Below, piece by piece: positions 20,680 to 30,248 of a DNA stretch of 64,000 bases. This DNA comes from an uncultured Paracoccaceae bacterium (lineage in GTDB: Bacteria; Pseudomonadota; Alphaproteobacteria; Rhodobacterales; Rhodobacteraceae). The notes beneath the pieces were generated by a model. It saw only the letters and a program-made list of their open reading frames with translations, was not told where the DNA came from and made no database searches. Every line of letters begins with the position of its first letter. Position 1 is the first letter of the stretch. Location: contig CANNFU010000002.1 in the NCBI GenBank assembly GCA_947503965.1, positions 186,001 through 250,000 on the forward strand, written 5' to 3'. A program made the translations under genes and the position numbers.

Positions 20680-21102
20680 ATGATGACCGCAGAAGACATC
20701 ATTGCGCAGCTGAAACTGGAACCACACCCGGAAGGCGGCCATTACCGACAAACATGGATCGCCGAGAACAATGGACGCCCAACGGGCACCTGCATCTATT
20801 TCCTTCTAAAGGCCAATGAAAGCAGCCATTGGCACAAGGTCGATGCGGTGGAGATTTGGCTGTTTCATGCCGGTGCGCCGTTGATCTTGTCAACGTCGCC
20901 GACAGATACGGGGCCAGCGACGGATCATGTACTGGGCCCCGATCTGGCCCGGGGACAAAGCCCGCAAATCATTGTGCCAAAGGATCATTGGCAGGCGGCC
21001 CGGACAACAGGGGATTGGACACTGGTCAGTTGCACCGTATCGCCCGGTTTCCAGTTCGACGGGTTCACACTTGCCCCGCCGGGGTTCGACATCCCGCGCT
21101 AA
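20680..21102 (+). CDS. DUF985-type cupin
   Basis: A 140-residue single-domain cupin of the DUF985 (cupin_5) group: [16 protein letters not shown] at the start, then [21 protein letters not shown] with the metal-binding His and Glu pattern, and a late [19 protein letters not shown]. Two ATGs stand side by side (20680, 20683); the second has the better spacing to GAGG. The reaction is not known for the family. It ends by overlapping the convergent AIM24 gene by four bases. Confidence 0.85.
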   Translation: MMTAEDIIAQLKLEPHPEGGHYRQTWIAENNGRPTGTCIYFLLKANESSHWHKVDAVEIWLFHAGAPLILSTSPTDTGPATDHVLGPDLARGQSPQIIVPKDHWQAARTTGDWTLVSCTVSPGFQFDGFTLAPPGFDIPR

Positions 21103-21884
21103 CGGTCACCGAACATGTCACCCAGACCGCCCAGAACCGATCCTTCGCCCTTGGCGCCGCCGGGTGCTGCGGCACGCATGATGCGATCTGCAAGGCGCGA
21201 GAACGGCAGGCTTTGCAAATAGGCCGTACCCGGTCCGCGCAGGGTCGCAAGAAACAGCCCCTCTCCGCCGAACACCATCGATTGCAGCCCGCCGGCCCGT
21301 TCGATACTATAATCGATACCGGCGGTCAGCGCGCCGATACATCCGGTGTCCACGCGCATCACTTCGCCTGCACGCAGTTCTTTCCTGATGACCGTGCCGC
21401 CGATATGGATGAAGGCCATCCCATCCCCGCGCAACCGCTGCATGATAAAGCCTTCACCACCAAAGAACCCGACACCCAGTTTTTTCTGAAAGGCAATGTC
21501 TGTTGCGGTCCCGAAGGCCGCGCAGAGAAATGCATCCTTTTGACAGATCAGCTCTTCGCCAACCTCGGCCATGTTGATCGGAATAATCTTTCCGGGATAA
21601 GGGGCCGCAAAAGCCACCCGCTTTTTGCCCTGCCCGTTATTGGTGAAATGGGTCATGAAGATCGACTCACCCGTCAGCACGCGCTTACCGACATTCAGAA
21701 GCGACTGCATCATGCCACCGGACGGCGATGACCCATCACCCATCTTCGTTTCAAACCCGATGCCATCATCCATGTAATTCATGGCACCCGCTTCGGCGAT
21801 CACCTTTTCCTGCGGGTCCAGTTCAACCTCGACGATCTGCATGTCATCGCCAAAAATCTCGTAATCGACCTCATGACATCTCAT
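21099..21884 (-). CDS. AIM24/TIGR00266-family protein
   Basis: A 261-residue protein of the AIM24-like family (all-beta, tubby-like fold). Typical repeats of Gly-rich strands are visible: [19 protein letters not shown] near the N-terminus, a variable loop with [35 protein letters not shown] at the C-terminus and a final Gly-rich tail. Bacterial members have no settled role; the yeast homologue supports mitochondrial inner-membrane organisation. It is 41 bases downstream of the Kef-type antiporter on the same strand and may be co-transcribed. Confidence 0.87.
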   Translation of the reverse strand: MRCHEVDYEIFGDDMQIVEVELDPQEKVIAEAGAMNYMDDGIGFETKMGDGSSPSGGMMQSLLNVGKRVLTGESIFMTHFTNNGQGKKRVAFAAPYPGKIIPINMAEVGEELICQKDAFLCAAFGTATDIAFQKKLGVGFFGGEGFIMQRLRGDGMAFIHIGGTVIRKELRAGEVMRVDTGCIGALTAGIDYSIERAGGLQSMVFGGEGLFLATLRGPGTAYLQSLPFSRLADRIMRAAAPGGAKGEGSVLGGLGDMFGDR

Positions 21885-21925
21885 GCATTTCCCCTTTCAA
21901 AATCATGTCCTCGGTAACAAATCAT

Positions 21926-23809
21926 TCACGCATCTTCGGATGCGGGCATCTCGCCCGTTTCCAGAATATGCATCATCTGTGCGTGCAGTTCTGCCTCGCG
22001 CGGACCCAATATCTCTCGCACGCGCGCGATGTAGTTTTCGTTCTCCATCACCGGGATTGCCGGATCATAGGCGTCCGCCAGCGAAAGCATTGATGCCCGG
22101 TCGACCTGATTGAATGCCGCAACCATCTTGTCGGCTTTATCCAGATCAATGCCCATCCCCTGCAAGGCCGAACGGCCCATGCGCAGCGAACTGTCATAGG
22201 TGTCGCGGATAATATCACGACAGCCCACCGCCCAAAGCTCGTACACATGATGCCGATCAACAGCGCGAGCCACGACATGCGCATTGGGGGCCTGTTGAAT
22301 GGCGTAGCGGACAAGCCCGGTGATCTTGTCGCGATCATCGATTGCGATCACGATGACCTTTGCATTTTGCAGACCCGCCGCATGCAACAAGTCAGGGCGC
22401 GTGGCATCGCCGTAATAGATTGACGCCCCGAAACGGCGCATATTTTCAAGGTGCTTGGCGTTGTAATCAATCACCGTCAGCTTGTAACCCGCAGCCGACA
22501 GAATGCGGCGCACGATGCCACCGACACGGCCGGCGCCTGCGATCAATACCTCGCCCTGTTCTGCGATCTCATCCGCTTCGTCATCGCTTTCGGGCAGATA
22601 ACGGGGCGCAATCGCGCGATCATAGAAGATGAACAATGGTGGGGTCAGCATCATCGACAGGGCAACAACCAGCAGCAGCTTGTCGGCCAGATCTTGCGGC
22701 AAAATCGCGTTTGCCACGGCGAAAGAGATAAGGACAAATCCAAACTCCCCCGCCTGCGCCAGGCTGAGCCCTAAAAGCCAGCGATCCGAACCGCGAACAC
22801 CAAACGCAAAGCTGAGCACAAAGAGAACCAGCGCTTTTGATGCCAGCAAGGCAATCGTCAACCCAAGGATCAGCACAAGATTGTCGGCCAGCAGGGAAAA
22901 GTTGATGGCCGCACCCACCGTCATGAAAAATAACCCCAGCAACAGCCCCTTGAACGGGTCAATGTCGGATTCCAATTCATGCCGATACTCACTATTGGCC
23001 AGCACCAAGCCGCCCAGAAACGCACCCAAAGCGGGCGACAAACCGACCAGTGACATCAACAAGGCCACACCGATGACAATCATCAATGCCGTGGCGGTAA
23101 AGAGTTCCCGCAAATTGGCCGCGGCAATGAACCGAAAAACAGGGCGGGTCAGAAAGATGCCGGCACCAACAACAGCGGCGATAGCAAAAACGTTGACCAA
23201 CGCGGTCTGCCATCCGTTCAGCCCGGCAACCAGGCTCATCCCGCTGCTGCCGGTATCGTGACCAGCGTCGGCACCGTGGGCGACACCCATCAGTTCCGGC
23301 ATAGCCAGCAGTGGCATCAGCGCCAGCATTGGGATCACAGCGATATCCTGCGCCAGCAAAACCGCAAAGCTGGCTTGCCCGCCATCGCTTTTCATCAACC
23401 CCTTTTCATTCAATGTTTGCAGCACGATAGCGGTCGAACTTACGGAAAGAATTAGCCCGATGGCCAATGCCGCAGTCCAATCCAATCCCAACGCGACGCC
23501 AATAGCCATCACGACAAGCGCGGTTAGTCCAACCTGCCCACCGCCCAGCCCCAAAAGACGGGCGCGCATGGACCACAACAGCTTTGGCTCAAGCTCCAGC
23601 CCGACAAGAAACAGCATCATCACAACGCCGAATTCCGCAAACTGCTGGATTGAGATCACATCGACATTCAGAACCGTCAAAAGCGGGCTGATCACGATCC
23701 CCGCGATCAGATAGCCCAACACAGAGCCAAGCCCGAACCGCGTCGCAATCGGAACGGCGACGACACCGGCCGCCAGAAAAACAAACGCAAGCAAAAGGAT
23801 ATCGGTCAT
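21926..23809 (-). CDS. Kef-type CPA2 monovalent cation:proton antiporter with RCK domain
   Basis: A 627-residue inner-membrane antiporter of the CPA2 family (KefB/KefC/RosB type), moving K+ or Na+ against protons. The N-terminal two thirds carry about twelve membrane helices (GLGSVLGYLIAGIVISPL; LSVSSTAIVLQTLNEKG is the conserved S-S-T-A helix; LGAFLGGLVLANSEYRHE). The C-terminal part is a TrkA-N/RCK Rossmann domain (VLIAGAGRVGGIVRRIL with DYNAKHLENMRRFGASIYYGDATRPDLL) that would bind NAD(H) or glutathione adducts. Likely protective against electrophiles and pH stress. No KefF/KefG ancillary gene is adjacent. Confidence 0.92.
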   Translation of the reverse strand: MTDILLLAFVFLAAGVVAVPIATRFGLGSVLGYLIAGIVISPLLTVLNVDVISIQQFAEFGVVMMLFLVGLELEPKLLWSMRARLLGLGGGQVGLTALVVMAIGVALGLDWTAALAIGLILSVSSTAIVLQTLNEKGLMKSDGGQASFAVLLAQDIAVIPMLALMPLLAMPELMGVAHGADAGHDTGSSGMSLVAGLNGWQTALVNVFAIAAVVGAGIFLTRPVFRFIAAANLRELFTATALMIVIGVALLMSLVGLSPALGAFLGGLVLANSEYRHELESDIDPFKGLLLGLFFMTVGAAINFSLLADNLVLILGLTIALLASKALVLFVLSFAFGVRGSDRWLLGLSLAQAGEFGFVLISFAVANAILPQDLADKLLLVVALSMMLTPPLFIFYDRAIAPRYLPESDDEADEIAEQGEVLIAGAGRVGGIVRRILSAAGYKLTVIDYNAKHLENMRRFGASIYYGDATRPDLLHAAGLQNAKVIVIAIDDRDKITGLVRYAIQQAPNAHVVARAVDRHHVYELWAVGCRDIIRDTYDSSLRMGRSALQGMGIDLDKADKMVAAFNQVDRASMLSLADAYDPAIPVMENENYIARVREILGPREAELHAQMMHILETGEMPASEDA

Positions 23810-23882
23810 GGCATGTCCCCGGTTTCACCGGATCATGCGCACGAGTTGCGGCATTTGAAAAGTCGCCGGTGCCAAGAAAAAA

Positions 23883-23902
23883 GGGGGAACCGAAGTTCCC
23901 CC
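23883..23902 (-). terminator. Rho-independent terminator downstream of nrdJ
   Basis: GGGGGAAC, loop CGAA, GTTCCCCC. On the minus strand the hairpin is followed by CTTTTTTC, so it ends the nrdJ transcript about 160 bases after the stop codon. The two palindromes at 24006-24065 would be inside that 3' untranslated region. Confidence 0.85.
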
Positions 23903-24005
23903 ATAGTTTCGTTGATCAGGCTCACTCTTTATACCGCTCGGTTTATTGCCTGCGGCCCGATCCACGCCGGGGGCAAGCGCACCCGCCCCGGGATTTCGTC
24001 GCTGC

Positions 24006-24032
24006 AAAGAAATTTCGTCACGAAATTTCTTT
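24006..24032. repeat. Hairpin repeat in the nrdJ 3' region, copy 1
   Basis: AAAGAAATTTCG, loop TCA, CGAAATTTCTTT: perfect 12-base arms. It belongs to the same design as 4800-4824 and lies seven bases from a second copy. Confidence 0.85.
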
Positions 24033-24038
24033 CCGACT

Positions 24039-24065
24039 TGAGATTTTTCGTAACGAAAAATCTCA
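24039..24065. repeat. Hairpin repeat overlapping the nrdJ stop codon, copy 2
   Basis: TGAGATTTTTCG, loop TAA, CGAAAAATCTCA: perfect 12-base arms. The last three bases are the nrdJ stop codon (minus strand TGA). Stem sequence is close to the cysS-end hairpin at 4800-4824. Confidence 0.85.
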
Positions 24066-27000
24066 GCTACAACCTGATGTTCCCCCACATGTATTGCACT
24101 TCATGCAGGTCCCGTTCCGGACCAGCGTATAGTTCCCGCATTCCCCGCAAGGGTCGCCCTCATAGCCCTGCATCTTGGCCTTGTCGCGGGCCGAAATGCT
24201 GACAGTGCCGGTGCTGATCGCGGTCGACACCTCTGGCACCAGCGTTTGTAGCGTCGCCACAGGATCGGTCCCGGTCGCCAGCGCCGTGGCGCCCATGCCG
24301 CCCTGCAGTACAACCAGATCCTGCGGCATCCGCTTGCGCAAATACCCGGTTGAGGAAATCTGCTTGAGCACTTCCAAAGACCGCGACGCGGCACTTTCGG
24401 TCGGGGCCTGGATATTTGACACACCCTCTTCCTCACCGCGCCCGATATCGTCGAAGGATGCACCCTCAGGCTTCACATGGGCCAGGTCCGTCCGGTCCAG
24501 ATAGGACACGGCCAGTTCGCGGAAGATGTAATCAAGGATCGAGGTCGCGTTCTTGATGCTGTCATTGCCCTGCACCATGCCCGCCGGTTCGAACTTGGTG
24601 AATGTGAACGCATCCACGAATTCCTCAAGCGGCACGCCATATTGCAGGCCAACCGACACGGCGATGGCAAAGTTGTTCATCATCGCCCGGAAGCCAGCAC
24701 CTTCCTTGTGCATGTCGATGAAAATCTCGCCCAGCGATCCGTCTTCGTATTCGCCGGTGCGCAGATACACCTTGTGACCGCCGACAATCGCCTTCTGGGT
24801 ATAGCCCTTGCGCCGCTGCGGCATCTTTTCCCGCTCGCGGTTGCGGACTTCCTGCACGATGATCTTTTCGACGATCTTTTCGGCCAGCACCGCGGCCTTT
24901 TCGTGATGGTTGCCACTTTCCAGCACCTCCATCGCGTCGTCGTCATCCTCGACCAGCGCGGATGCCAGCGGCTGCGACAGTTTCGATCCGTCACGATACA
25001 GCGCGTTGGCCTTCACACCCAGTGACCAGGACAGTTCATAGGCCTTCTGACAGTCTTCAATCGTCGCATCATTCGGCATGTTGATCGTCTTGGAGATCGC
25101 GCCGGATATAAACGACTGTGCCGCTGCCATCATATAGATATGGCTGTCAACACTCAGATAACGCTTGCCTTTTTTACCGCAGGGGTTGGCGCAGTCGAAC
25201 ACATTGTAATGCTCTTCCTTCAGGAATGGCGCACCTTCCAGCGTCATCGTCCCGCAAACATGGTCATTCGCCGCGTCGATATCCTGCTTGGAATAGCCAA
25301 GGTGACGGAGCAGATCAAATGTAGGATCATTCAGCTTTTCGGCGGGAATGCCGAGGGTCTTGGTGCAAAATTCCTCGCCCAGCGTCCATTGGTTGAAGAC
25401 GAATCTGATGTCAAAGGCCGACGCCAGCGCCGCCTCAACCTTGTCCAACTCCGCCTGACCAAAACCATGCCCGATGAGCGACGTGTGGTTGATCGCGGGC
25501 GCCTGCCCGATGGAACCATGACCAACGGCATAAGCGATGATTTCTTCGATCTGCGCCGAGCCATAGCCCAGCTTTTCAAGGGCCGCGGGCACGGACTGGT
25601 TGATGATTTTGAAGTAACCACCACCGGCCAGTTTCTTGAACTTCACCAAAGCGAAGTCAGGCTCGATCCCTGTCGTGTCACAATCCATGACCAGGCCAAT
25701 TGTTCCGGTGGGCGCAATCACCGACACCTGCGCGTTGCGATAGCCGTGCTGCTTGCCAAGCGCCAGCGCCTCGTCCCACGCGGACACCGCCAGCTCGACC
25801 AAGCGCTGATCCGGGCAGTTGGCGTGGTCCAGCGGAACCGGCTTCACGTCCAGCTTGTCATAGCCGGTTGTCTTCCCAAGTGCGGCCTGCCGGTGGTTCT
25901 TGATCACCCGCAGCATATGCTTGCTGTTTTTCTTGTAGCCGGGGAACGCACCCAGCTCACCGGCCATCTCAGCCGATGTTGCATAGGACACACCCGACAT
26001 GATCGCAGTCAGCGCAGCACCCATCGCGCGGCCCTCATCGCTGTCATAGCCAAGGCCCATATTCATCAAGAGGCCGCCGATATTGGCATAGCCCAGACCC
26101 AGCGTGCGGAAATCATAGGACCGCTGCGCGATTTCTTTGGATGGGAACTGCGCCATCATCACACTGATTTCCAGCGTTACCGTCCACAGACGGGTGGCGT
26201 GCATGTAATCTTCGACCTGGAATTCGCCGTCCTTGTAGAACGTCAGCAGGTTCATCGACGCAAGGTTACAGGCCGTATCATCCAGGAACATGTATTCCGA
26301 ACAGGGGTTCGACCCCCGGATCGCGCCGTCTTCGGGGCATGTGTGCCAGGCGTTGACCGTGTCGTGGTACTGAATGCCCGGATCAGCACAGGCCCATGCC
26401 GCATGCCCAACCTGTTCCCACAGATCGCGGGCCTTGATGATCTTGGCGACCTCTCCGTTCTTGCGGTTGATCAGCTTCCAGTTTTCATCATTCTCGACAG
26501 CCTTCAGGAAGGCATCGGTGACACGGATCGAGTTGTTGGAGTTCTGACCGGAGACGGATGAATAGGCTTCCGAATCCCAGTCGGTGTCATAGGTCGGGAA
26601 TTCAATGCTGGTGTGGCCCTGCTTGGCGTAATCCAGCACGCGCTTGATGTAAGTCTCTGGAATGGCGGATTTTTTGGCGTCTTTGACCGCAGCCGCCAGT
26701 GTTTCATTGGTCTTGGGGTCATAGGCGTCAACCTCTGCCCCGTCCCATGCCCGGATCGCGGCAAAGATCGCATTTAGATAACGCTCGTGCATCTTGGAAC
26801 CGGCGACGATGCTCGCCACTTTCTGCTCTTCGATGACCTTCCAGTTGATGAATTCCTCGATATCGGGGTGATCGGCATCGACAATCACCATCTTGGCCGC
26901 GCGGCGTGTTGTGCCGCCCGATTTGATTGCGCCGGCGGCGCGGTCACCGATTTTCAGGAAACCCATTAGACCGGATGACTTACCACCACCAGACAGCGGC

Positions 27001-27704
27001 TCACCTTCGCCACGCAGGCTTGAGAAGTTCGTGCCCGTACCAGACCCGTATTTAAACAGACGCGCCTCGCGCACCCACAGGTCCATGATGCCACCATCGT
27101 TGACCAGATCATCGTCAACCGACTGGATGAAACAGGCATGCGGCTGCGGATGCTCATAAGATGATGCCGATTTGGTCAGCTCACCCGTCTTGTAATCCAC
27201 GTAATAGTGGCCCTGCGCAGGCCCATCGATCCCATAGGCCCAGTGCAGGCCGGTATTGAACCATTGCGGGCTGTTGGGTGCAGCGCGCTGGGTCGCCAGC
27301 ATATAGCGCATTTCGTCGAAATACGCGCGGGCGTCATCCTCGGACGAGAAATAGCCGCCTTTCCAGCCCCAATAGGTCCAGGCCCCGGCCAGACGGTCAA
27401 ACACCTGCTTGGCCGATGTTTCCCCGCCAAAGGTCGCGCCCTTCGCAGGCTCGGACCGCCACAGGAATTCCGGCACGCCCTTTTCCTTGACCTTTTTCAG
27501 GGCCGAAGGAACACCGGCCTTCCGGAAATACTTCTGCGCGATGACGTCGGATGCAACCTGGCTCCAACCACCCGGAATTTCACAATCATCCAGTTTGAAA
27601 ACGACCGTACCATCCGGATTGCGAATCTCGGATGTTGTGGTCTTGAATTCAATGGCTGCATAGGCGTCCTGCCCTGCGGTGGTGAAATTGCGTTCGATTT
27701 TCAT
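24063..27704 (-). CDS. nrdJ: Adenosylcobalamin-dependent (class II) ribonucleotide reductase
   Basis: Reduces ribonucleotides to deoxyribonucleotides using a B12 radical, oxygen-independent. From the ATG at 27704 ([15 protein letters not shown]), with AAGGGG nine bases before it, it has 1213 residues, the size of the long NrdJ form. An earlier ATG at 27749 is in frame but has no better site. Visible parts: the N-terminal domain, [15 protein letters not shown] with a reactive Cys, [24 protein letters not shown], the catalytic loop [11 protein letters not shown], and the C-terminal Cys-rich Zn region [23 protein letters not shown]. It is the only reductase seen here. The upstream region has an NrdR-like box. 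Confidence 0.97.
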   Translation of the reverse strand: MKIERNFTTAGQDAYAAIEFKTTTSEIRNPDGTVVFKLDDCEIPGGWSQVASDVIAQKYFRKAGVPSALKKVKEKGVPEFLWRSEPAKGATFGGETSAKQVFDRLAGAWTYWGWKGGYFSSEDDARAYFDEMRYMLATQRAAPNSPQWFNTGLHWAYGIDGPAQGHYYVDYKTGELTKSASSYEHPQPHACFIQSVDDDLVNDGGIMDLWVREARLFKYGSGTGTNFSSLRGEGEPLSGGGKSSGLMGFLKIGDRAAGAIKSGGTTRRAAKMVIVDADHPDIEEFINWKVIEEQKVASIVAGSKMHERYLNAIFAAIRAWDGAEVDAYDPKTNETLAAAVKDAKKSAIPETYIKRVLDYAKQGHTSIEFPTYDTDWDSEAYSSVSGQNSNNSIRVTDAFLKAVENDENWKLINRKNGEVAKIIKARDLWEQVGHAAWACADPGIQYHDTVNAWHTCPEDGAIRGSNPCSEYMFLDDTACNLASMNLLTFYKDGEFQVEDYMHATRLWTVTLEISVMMAQFPSKEIAQRSYDFRTLGLGYANIGGLLMNMGLGYDSDEGRAMGAALTAIMSGVSYATSAEMAGELGAFPGYKKNSKHMLRVIKNHRQAALGKTTGYDKLDVKPVPLDHANCPDQRLVELAVSAWDEALALGKQHGYRNAQVSVIAPTGTIGLVMDCDTTGIEPDFALVKFKKLAGGGYFKIINQSVPAALEKLGYGSAQIEEIIAYAVGHGSIGQAPAINHTSLIGHGFGQAELDKVEAALASAFDIRFVFNQWTLGEEFCTKTLGIPAEKLNDPTFDLLRHLGYSKQDIDAANDHVCGTMTLEGAPFLKEEHYNVFDCANPCGKKGKRYLSVDSHIYMMAAAQSFISGAISKTINMPNDATIEDCQKAYELSWSLGVKANALYRDGSKLSQPLASALVEDDDDAMEVLESGNHHEKAAVLAEKIVEKIIVQEVRNREREKMPQRRKGYTQKAIVGGHKVYLRTGEYEDGSLGEIFIDMHKEGAGFRAMMNNFAIAVSVGLQYGVPLEEFVDAFTFTKFEPAGMVQGNDSIKNATSILDYIFRELAVSYLDRTDLAHVKPEGASFDDIGRGEEEGVSNIQAPTESAASRSLEVLKQISSTGYLRKRMPQDLVVLQGGMGATALATGTDPVATLQTLVPEVSTAISTGTVSISARDKAKMQGYEGDPCGECGNYTLVRNGTCMKCNTCGGTSGCS

Positions 27705-27885
27705 CGCTTCTGCCCCTTTTCTCGGTGCCGACGTTGCGGCTTTCATCAACTACTGCCGATCACACGGCAAAAACTCCTATTCCCGATTCACTCAGGCAAA
27801 ACACAATCGGTCCGGTCAAAGACCAGATCACCGTCGTGACGTCGCTTATGGCTTGCGCCTGCCTGCTAAAACCGTCCCCGTGCCG

Positions 27886-27901
27886 ATACTACATATTGTG
27901 T
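27886..27901. promoter_or_regulatory. NrdR-box-like operator of nrdJ
   Basis: ATACTACATATTGTGT matches 14 of 16 positions of the NrdR consensus as I recall it (acaCwAtATaTwGtgt). It is about 180 bases upstream of the nrdJ start. NrdR usually binds two boxes; I could not find a second good one at a helical-turn spacing. Confidence 0.55.
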
Positions 27902-28052
27902 TGTCGCTGTCGGCCCGCACAACCTGACGCATCTAGCCCTAGTGGGTCAACGGATTTTTAACACAAAATGCAGATTAAATATGTTGACGAGGGCGCCCCA
28001 AGATGCGCGATGAACCGGGCAGTGATTCATCCACACATTTGCTCACAAGGCG

Positions 28053-28070
28053 CCGATCACGACCGATCAC
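28053..28070. repeat. Tandem 8-base repeat
   Basis: CCGATCAC occurs twice with GA between, and is followed by CGG. Short and in the gene-free region; meaning unknown. Confidence 0.4.
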
Positions 28071-28079
28071 CGGAAAGTG

Positions 28080-28098
28080 TTTTGTTCGGCAGACTTAG
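28080..28098. repeat. 19-base intergenic motif, copy 2
   Basis: TTTTGTTCGGCAGACTTAG, 17/19 identical to 12330-12348 and in the same orientation. Confidence 0.35.
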
Positions 28099-28159
28099 CA
28101 CCAATGCTTGAGACGATGAGTGAGGTTATATTTGGTCCCGCACCGGATATTCATTTGTA

Positions 28160-28174
28160 TTAACCATATGTTAA
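28160..28174. promoter_or_regulatory. CtrA-type site TTAA-N7-TTAA
   Basis: TTAACCATATGTTAA is a perfect match to the full CtrA recognition sequence of alphaproteobacteria. No obvious promoter or gene start lies within 80 bases, other than the tRNA-Pro 3' end on the minus strand, so the target is unclear. Confidence 0.45.
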
Positions 28175-28209
28175 CGCGGGATTTCAGGCGTTAAGACATC
28201 CCGACAGGC

Positions 28210-28224
28210 CGCCCTTTTCGGGCG
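28210..28224 (-). terminator. Possible terminator of tRNA-Pro
   Basis: A five-base GC stem (CGCCC/GGGCG) with a TTTTC loop, 33 bases beyond the tRNA 3' end. No clear U tract follows on the minus strand, so this is weak. Confidence 0.35.
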
Positions 28225-28256
28225 TTCCAATCACCGTCTTCTTCAATTTTTGATTG

Positions 28257-28333
28257 TGGTCGGGGCGGAGAGATTCGAACTCCCGACCCTCTGTTCCCAA
28301 AACAGATGCGCTACCAGACTGCGCTACGCCCCG
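28257..28333 (-). tRNA. tRNA-Pro (anticodon TGG)
   Basis: A 77-base gene with encoded CCA. On the minus strand the acceptor arm is CGGGGCG paired with CGCCCCG. The D arm is GCGCAGTCTGGTAGCGC, the anticodon loop TTTGGGA gives TGG, and the T arm is GTCGGGAGTTCGAATCTC-like. TGG reads CCA and, with wobble modification, other proline codons. It stands alone between the nrdJ upstream region and the DUF192 gene. Confidence 0.97.
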
Positions 28334-28376
28334 GACCAAGGGTGTCTTTAGCCGCACCAAACTGATTTGAAAAGCC

Positions 28377-28853
28377 CTAACTGTCAGTCTTTTCGTCACA
28401 AGGGCGAATTGCATCAGCACCAAAGCTGGGATGCTGCATGACATCACCAACAGAGATACCAAGACGCGCGCTTAGCCCTCCGTTGATTTCCAACACCATC
28501 TGCACGCCGTCCCCGCCGGGGATCGGTGTCAGATCGCCCGGAACGGCATTTTCATGGATCGAAAGGATTTCCCCATCCGGTGCGGTGAAAATCATATCCA
28601 GAGGGATAAGCGTATTCTTCATCCAGAAGCTGACCGGTTGGGGCTCTTCATAAATGAACAACATGCCCGACAGCGTCGGCATCTGTTCAACAAACATCAA
28701 CCCGCGCGCACGTTCCTGATAATCGTCCGCAATTTCAACGGTGAAATTAGCCTGCCCCCAGTCACCGATGATCGTGACCTTGTTGTCGGCACATGCAGCC
28801 CAAATCGGCTGACCGGCCAGACAAAGGCAGATCGTGACAGCCGCGATTTTCAC
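28377..28853 (-). CDS. Exported DUF192 protein
   Basis: A 158-residue protein with a signal peptide to about residue 19 (IWA|ACADN). The mature part is the DUF192 fold: DYQERARGLMFVEQMP, MLFIYEEPQPVSFWMKNTLIPLDMIF (the conserved FWMKNT) and VLEINGGLSARLGISVGD. Function of the family is unknown. It overlaps the stop of the cold-shock gene by four bases (ATGA), so the two are translated together. Confidence 0.88.
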   Translation of the reverse strand: MKIAAVTICLCLAGQPIWAACADNKVTIIGDWGQANFTVEIADDYQERARGLMFVEQMPTLSGMLFIYEEPQPVSFWMKNTLIPLDMIFTAPDGEILSIHENAVPGDLTPIPGGDGVQMVLEINGGLSARLGISVGDVMQHPSFGADAIRPCDEKTDS

Positions 28854-29377
28854 TTTGCTGCAATTTCCCAGCCGACGACCTCAATCGCCATGCGGCCACG
28901 TTCACCGTCAACCAGCCGGATACCGATCGCCTCGCCGGATTGTAGATCCGACAACCCGGATCGGCGCAGAACCTCGACATGGACAAAGACGTCTTCGTCG
29001 TTGCCAAAGATGTTGGCAAAGCCAAAACCCTTTGCCTTATCGAACCACTTCACACGTGCGGGATGGATCGGCCGCTTGGCGATATCATCAGGTGTGAATT
29101 CAACCATGTCCCGCAGCGGCACTGACGTATCACTTTGCGGTGGTATGATTGATAGCACCTCGGTCGCCTGCAAACCGCGTTGCGTATCCTGCACAATAAT
29201 CTCGATTGTCGATCCATCGACGACTGATCCCTGACCAAAGTTCCGCAGCACATTGGCGTGCAGCAAGATATCTGGTCCGCCAAGATCGGCGATCACGAAA
29301 CCAAACCCCTTAGTGGGATCGAACCATTTTACTTGTCCTTGCACCCTGCGCGTTTCGCTGGTGTCCTGCGTATCCAT
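28850..29377 (-). CDS. Protein with two cold-shock domains
   Basis: 175 residues from the ATG at 29377, chosen because AGAGGA lies eight bases before it; two more in-frame ATGs stand just upstream. There are two cold-shock domains: the first with QVKWFDPTKGFGFVIADLGG and DILLHANVLRNFG, the second with ARVKWFDKAKGFGFANIFG and DVFVHVEVLRRSG. Both RNP1 (KGFGF) and RNP2-like (VFVH/ILLH) motifs are kept, so both should bind single-stranded nucleic acid. The doubled form is common in alphaproteobacteria. It heads the short operon with the DUF192 gene. Confidence 0.92.
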   Translation of the reverse strand: MDTQDTSETRRVQGQVKWFDPTKGFGFVIADLGGPDILLHANVLRNFGQGSVVDGSTIEIIVQDTQRGLQATEVLSIIPPQSDTSVPLRDMVEFTPDDIAKRPIHPARVKWFDKAKGFGFANIFGNDEDVFVHVEVLRRSGLSDLQSGEAIGIRLVDGERGRMAIEVVGWEIAAK

Positions 29378-29476
29378 TGTCATTCCTCTGGGCGGCACCA
29401 GTTTCCGGCGCGCTCCCTCTTCTTATCTACCACATTACGATCTCGAACAGAAAAAAACAGTGACTTCAACCACCTG

Positions 29477-29497
29477 AATTTCACGAAGCGTGAAATT
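29477..29497. repeat. Hairpin at the pdxH stop codon
   Basis: AATTTCACG, loop AAG, CGTGAAATT: nine-base perfect arms. It ends inside the pdxH stop (minus strand). It shares the three-base loop and AATTTC/GAAATT arms with the cysS- and nrdJ-end hairpins, though the centre differs. Confidence 0.65.
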
Positions 29498-30102
29498 TAT
29501 GGCGAAAGCCGAACTACATCCCACGTACTATCGATCGTCGCGCGTGACCACCGGAAGCGGTCATGCAATCTAAAGGCACCATCTGCCCAAAACTCAATCT
29601 CTACTGGTTTAATTCGGAAGCCGCCCCAAAATGGCGGACGCTCCGGATCTTTACCTTCGCGTAAGGTAACCATTGCGACGTCGGCCATCAATGCCTCTCG
29701 CGAAGACAATGGCTGCGACTGTTTCGAAGCCCATGCACCCAAACGACTTTTTAGCGATCTTGACTTGTAATACGCATCTGCGACCGGACCATCTTCCTTG
29801 CTGACCAGACCGCGCACGCGGATTTGTCGTGCAAGTGACTTCCAATGCAGAACGAATGCCGCCTTGCCAGAAGACATGATCTCCTGCGACTTGCGGCTTT
29901 CATAATTGGTATAAAAGACAAAGGCGTCCGCTTCGATTTCCTTCAACAGAACCATGCGGACATTGGGCATTCCATCGGCATCAACAGTCGATAACGCGAT
30001 CGCATTGGGATCGTTCACTTCTTTCTTGCCCGCCGCCGAGAGCCATTCCCGTGCAAGATGAAACGGGTCGTCGCCCGCAAAAATGCCGCCACGATCAGAC
30101 AT
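29497..30102 (-). CDS. pdxH: Pyridoxamine/pyridoxine 5'-phosphate oxidase
   Basis: FMN-dependent oxidation of PNP or PMP to pyridoxal phosphate, cofactor of the aminotransferases found in this window. It has 201 residues. Motifs: [23 protein letters not shown] near the N-terminus, [31 protein letters not shown] (FMN and PLP contacts), [14 protein letters not shown], and the C-terminal [10 protein letters not shown] (conserved RxHDR) with W near the end. The start [14 protein letters not shown] is the common form. It is divergent from fabI over a 146-base gap and is followed by a hairpin at its stop codon. Confidence 0.96.
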   Translation of the reverse strand: MSDRGGIFAGDDPFHLAREWLSAAGKKEVNDPNAIALSTVDADGMPNVRMVLLKEIEADAFVFYTNYESRKSQEIMSSGKAAFVLHWKSLARQIRVRGLVSKEDGPVADAYYKSRSLKSRLGAWASKQSQPLSSREALMADVAMVTLREGKDPERPPFWGGFRIKPVEIEFWADGAFRLHDRFRWSRATIDSTWDVVRLSP

Positions 30103-30248
30103 GACCGATCCCTAACAGTGCCCCCGCGTTAGCAGTAGGGTCATTCACCAGGACAGGCAACCGCTTTTGACCAAATGCTCAATCTCTTGCTGATGGCAGG
30201 ACAATCGCCTAAACCGTTCAAAACGATGGCATACCAGCAGAAGGAATT

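Larger units (their letters stand above)
27705..28256. other. 552-base gene-free region upstream of nrdJ
   Basis: No convincing protein or second RNA gene is seen. It holds, from left to right, the nrdJ leader, an NrdR-like box (27886-27901), a tandem CCGATCAC repeat (28053-28070), one copy of a 19-base motif (28080-28098), a perfect TTAA-N7-TTAA site (28160-28174) and a small hairpin just beyond tRNA-Pro (28210-28224). No B12 riboswitch core (conserved B12 box) could be recognised. An unannotated small RNA remains possible. Confidence 0.6.

Noticed and set aside
23813..24202. Plus-strand frames through the nrdJ 3' palindromes
   Set aside because: They owe their length to repeats and the antisense of nrdJ; no protein pattern.
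25140..26561. A 473-codon plus-strand open frame opposite nrdJ
   Set aside because: Shadow of nrdJ; no ribosome site, no recognisable domain.
27705..28256. Cobalamin riboswitch upstream of nrdJ
   Set aside because: Considered because the enzyme needs B12, but no conserved B12-box core or matching helices could be recognised.
28184..28462. A 92-codon minus-strand frame across tRNA-Pro
   Set aside because: It reads through the tRNA gene and into DUF192; a chance frame.
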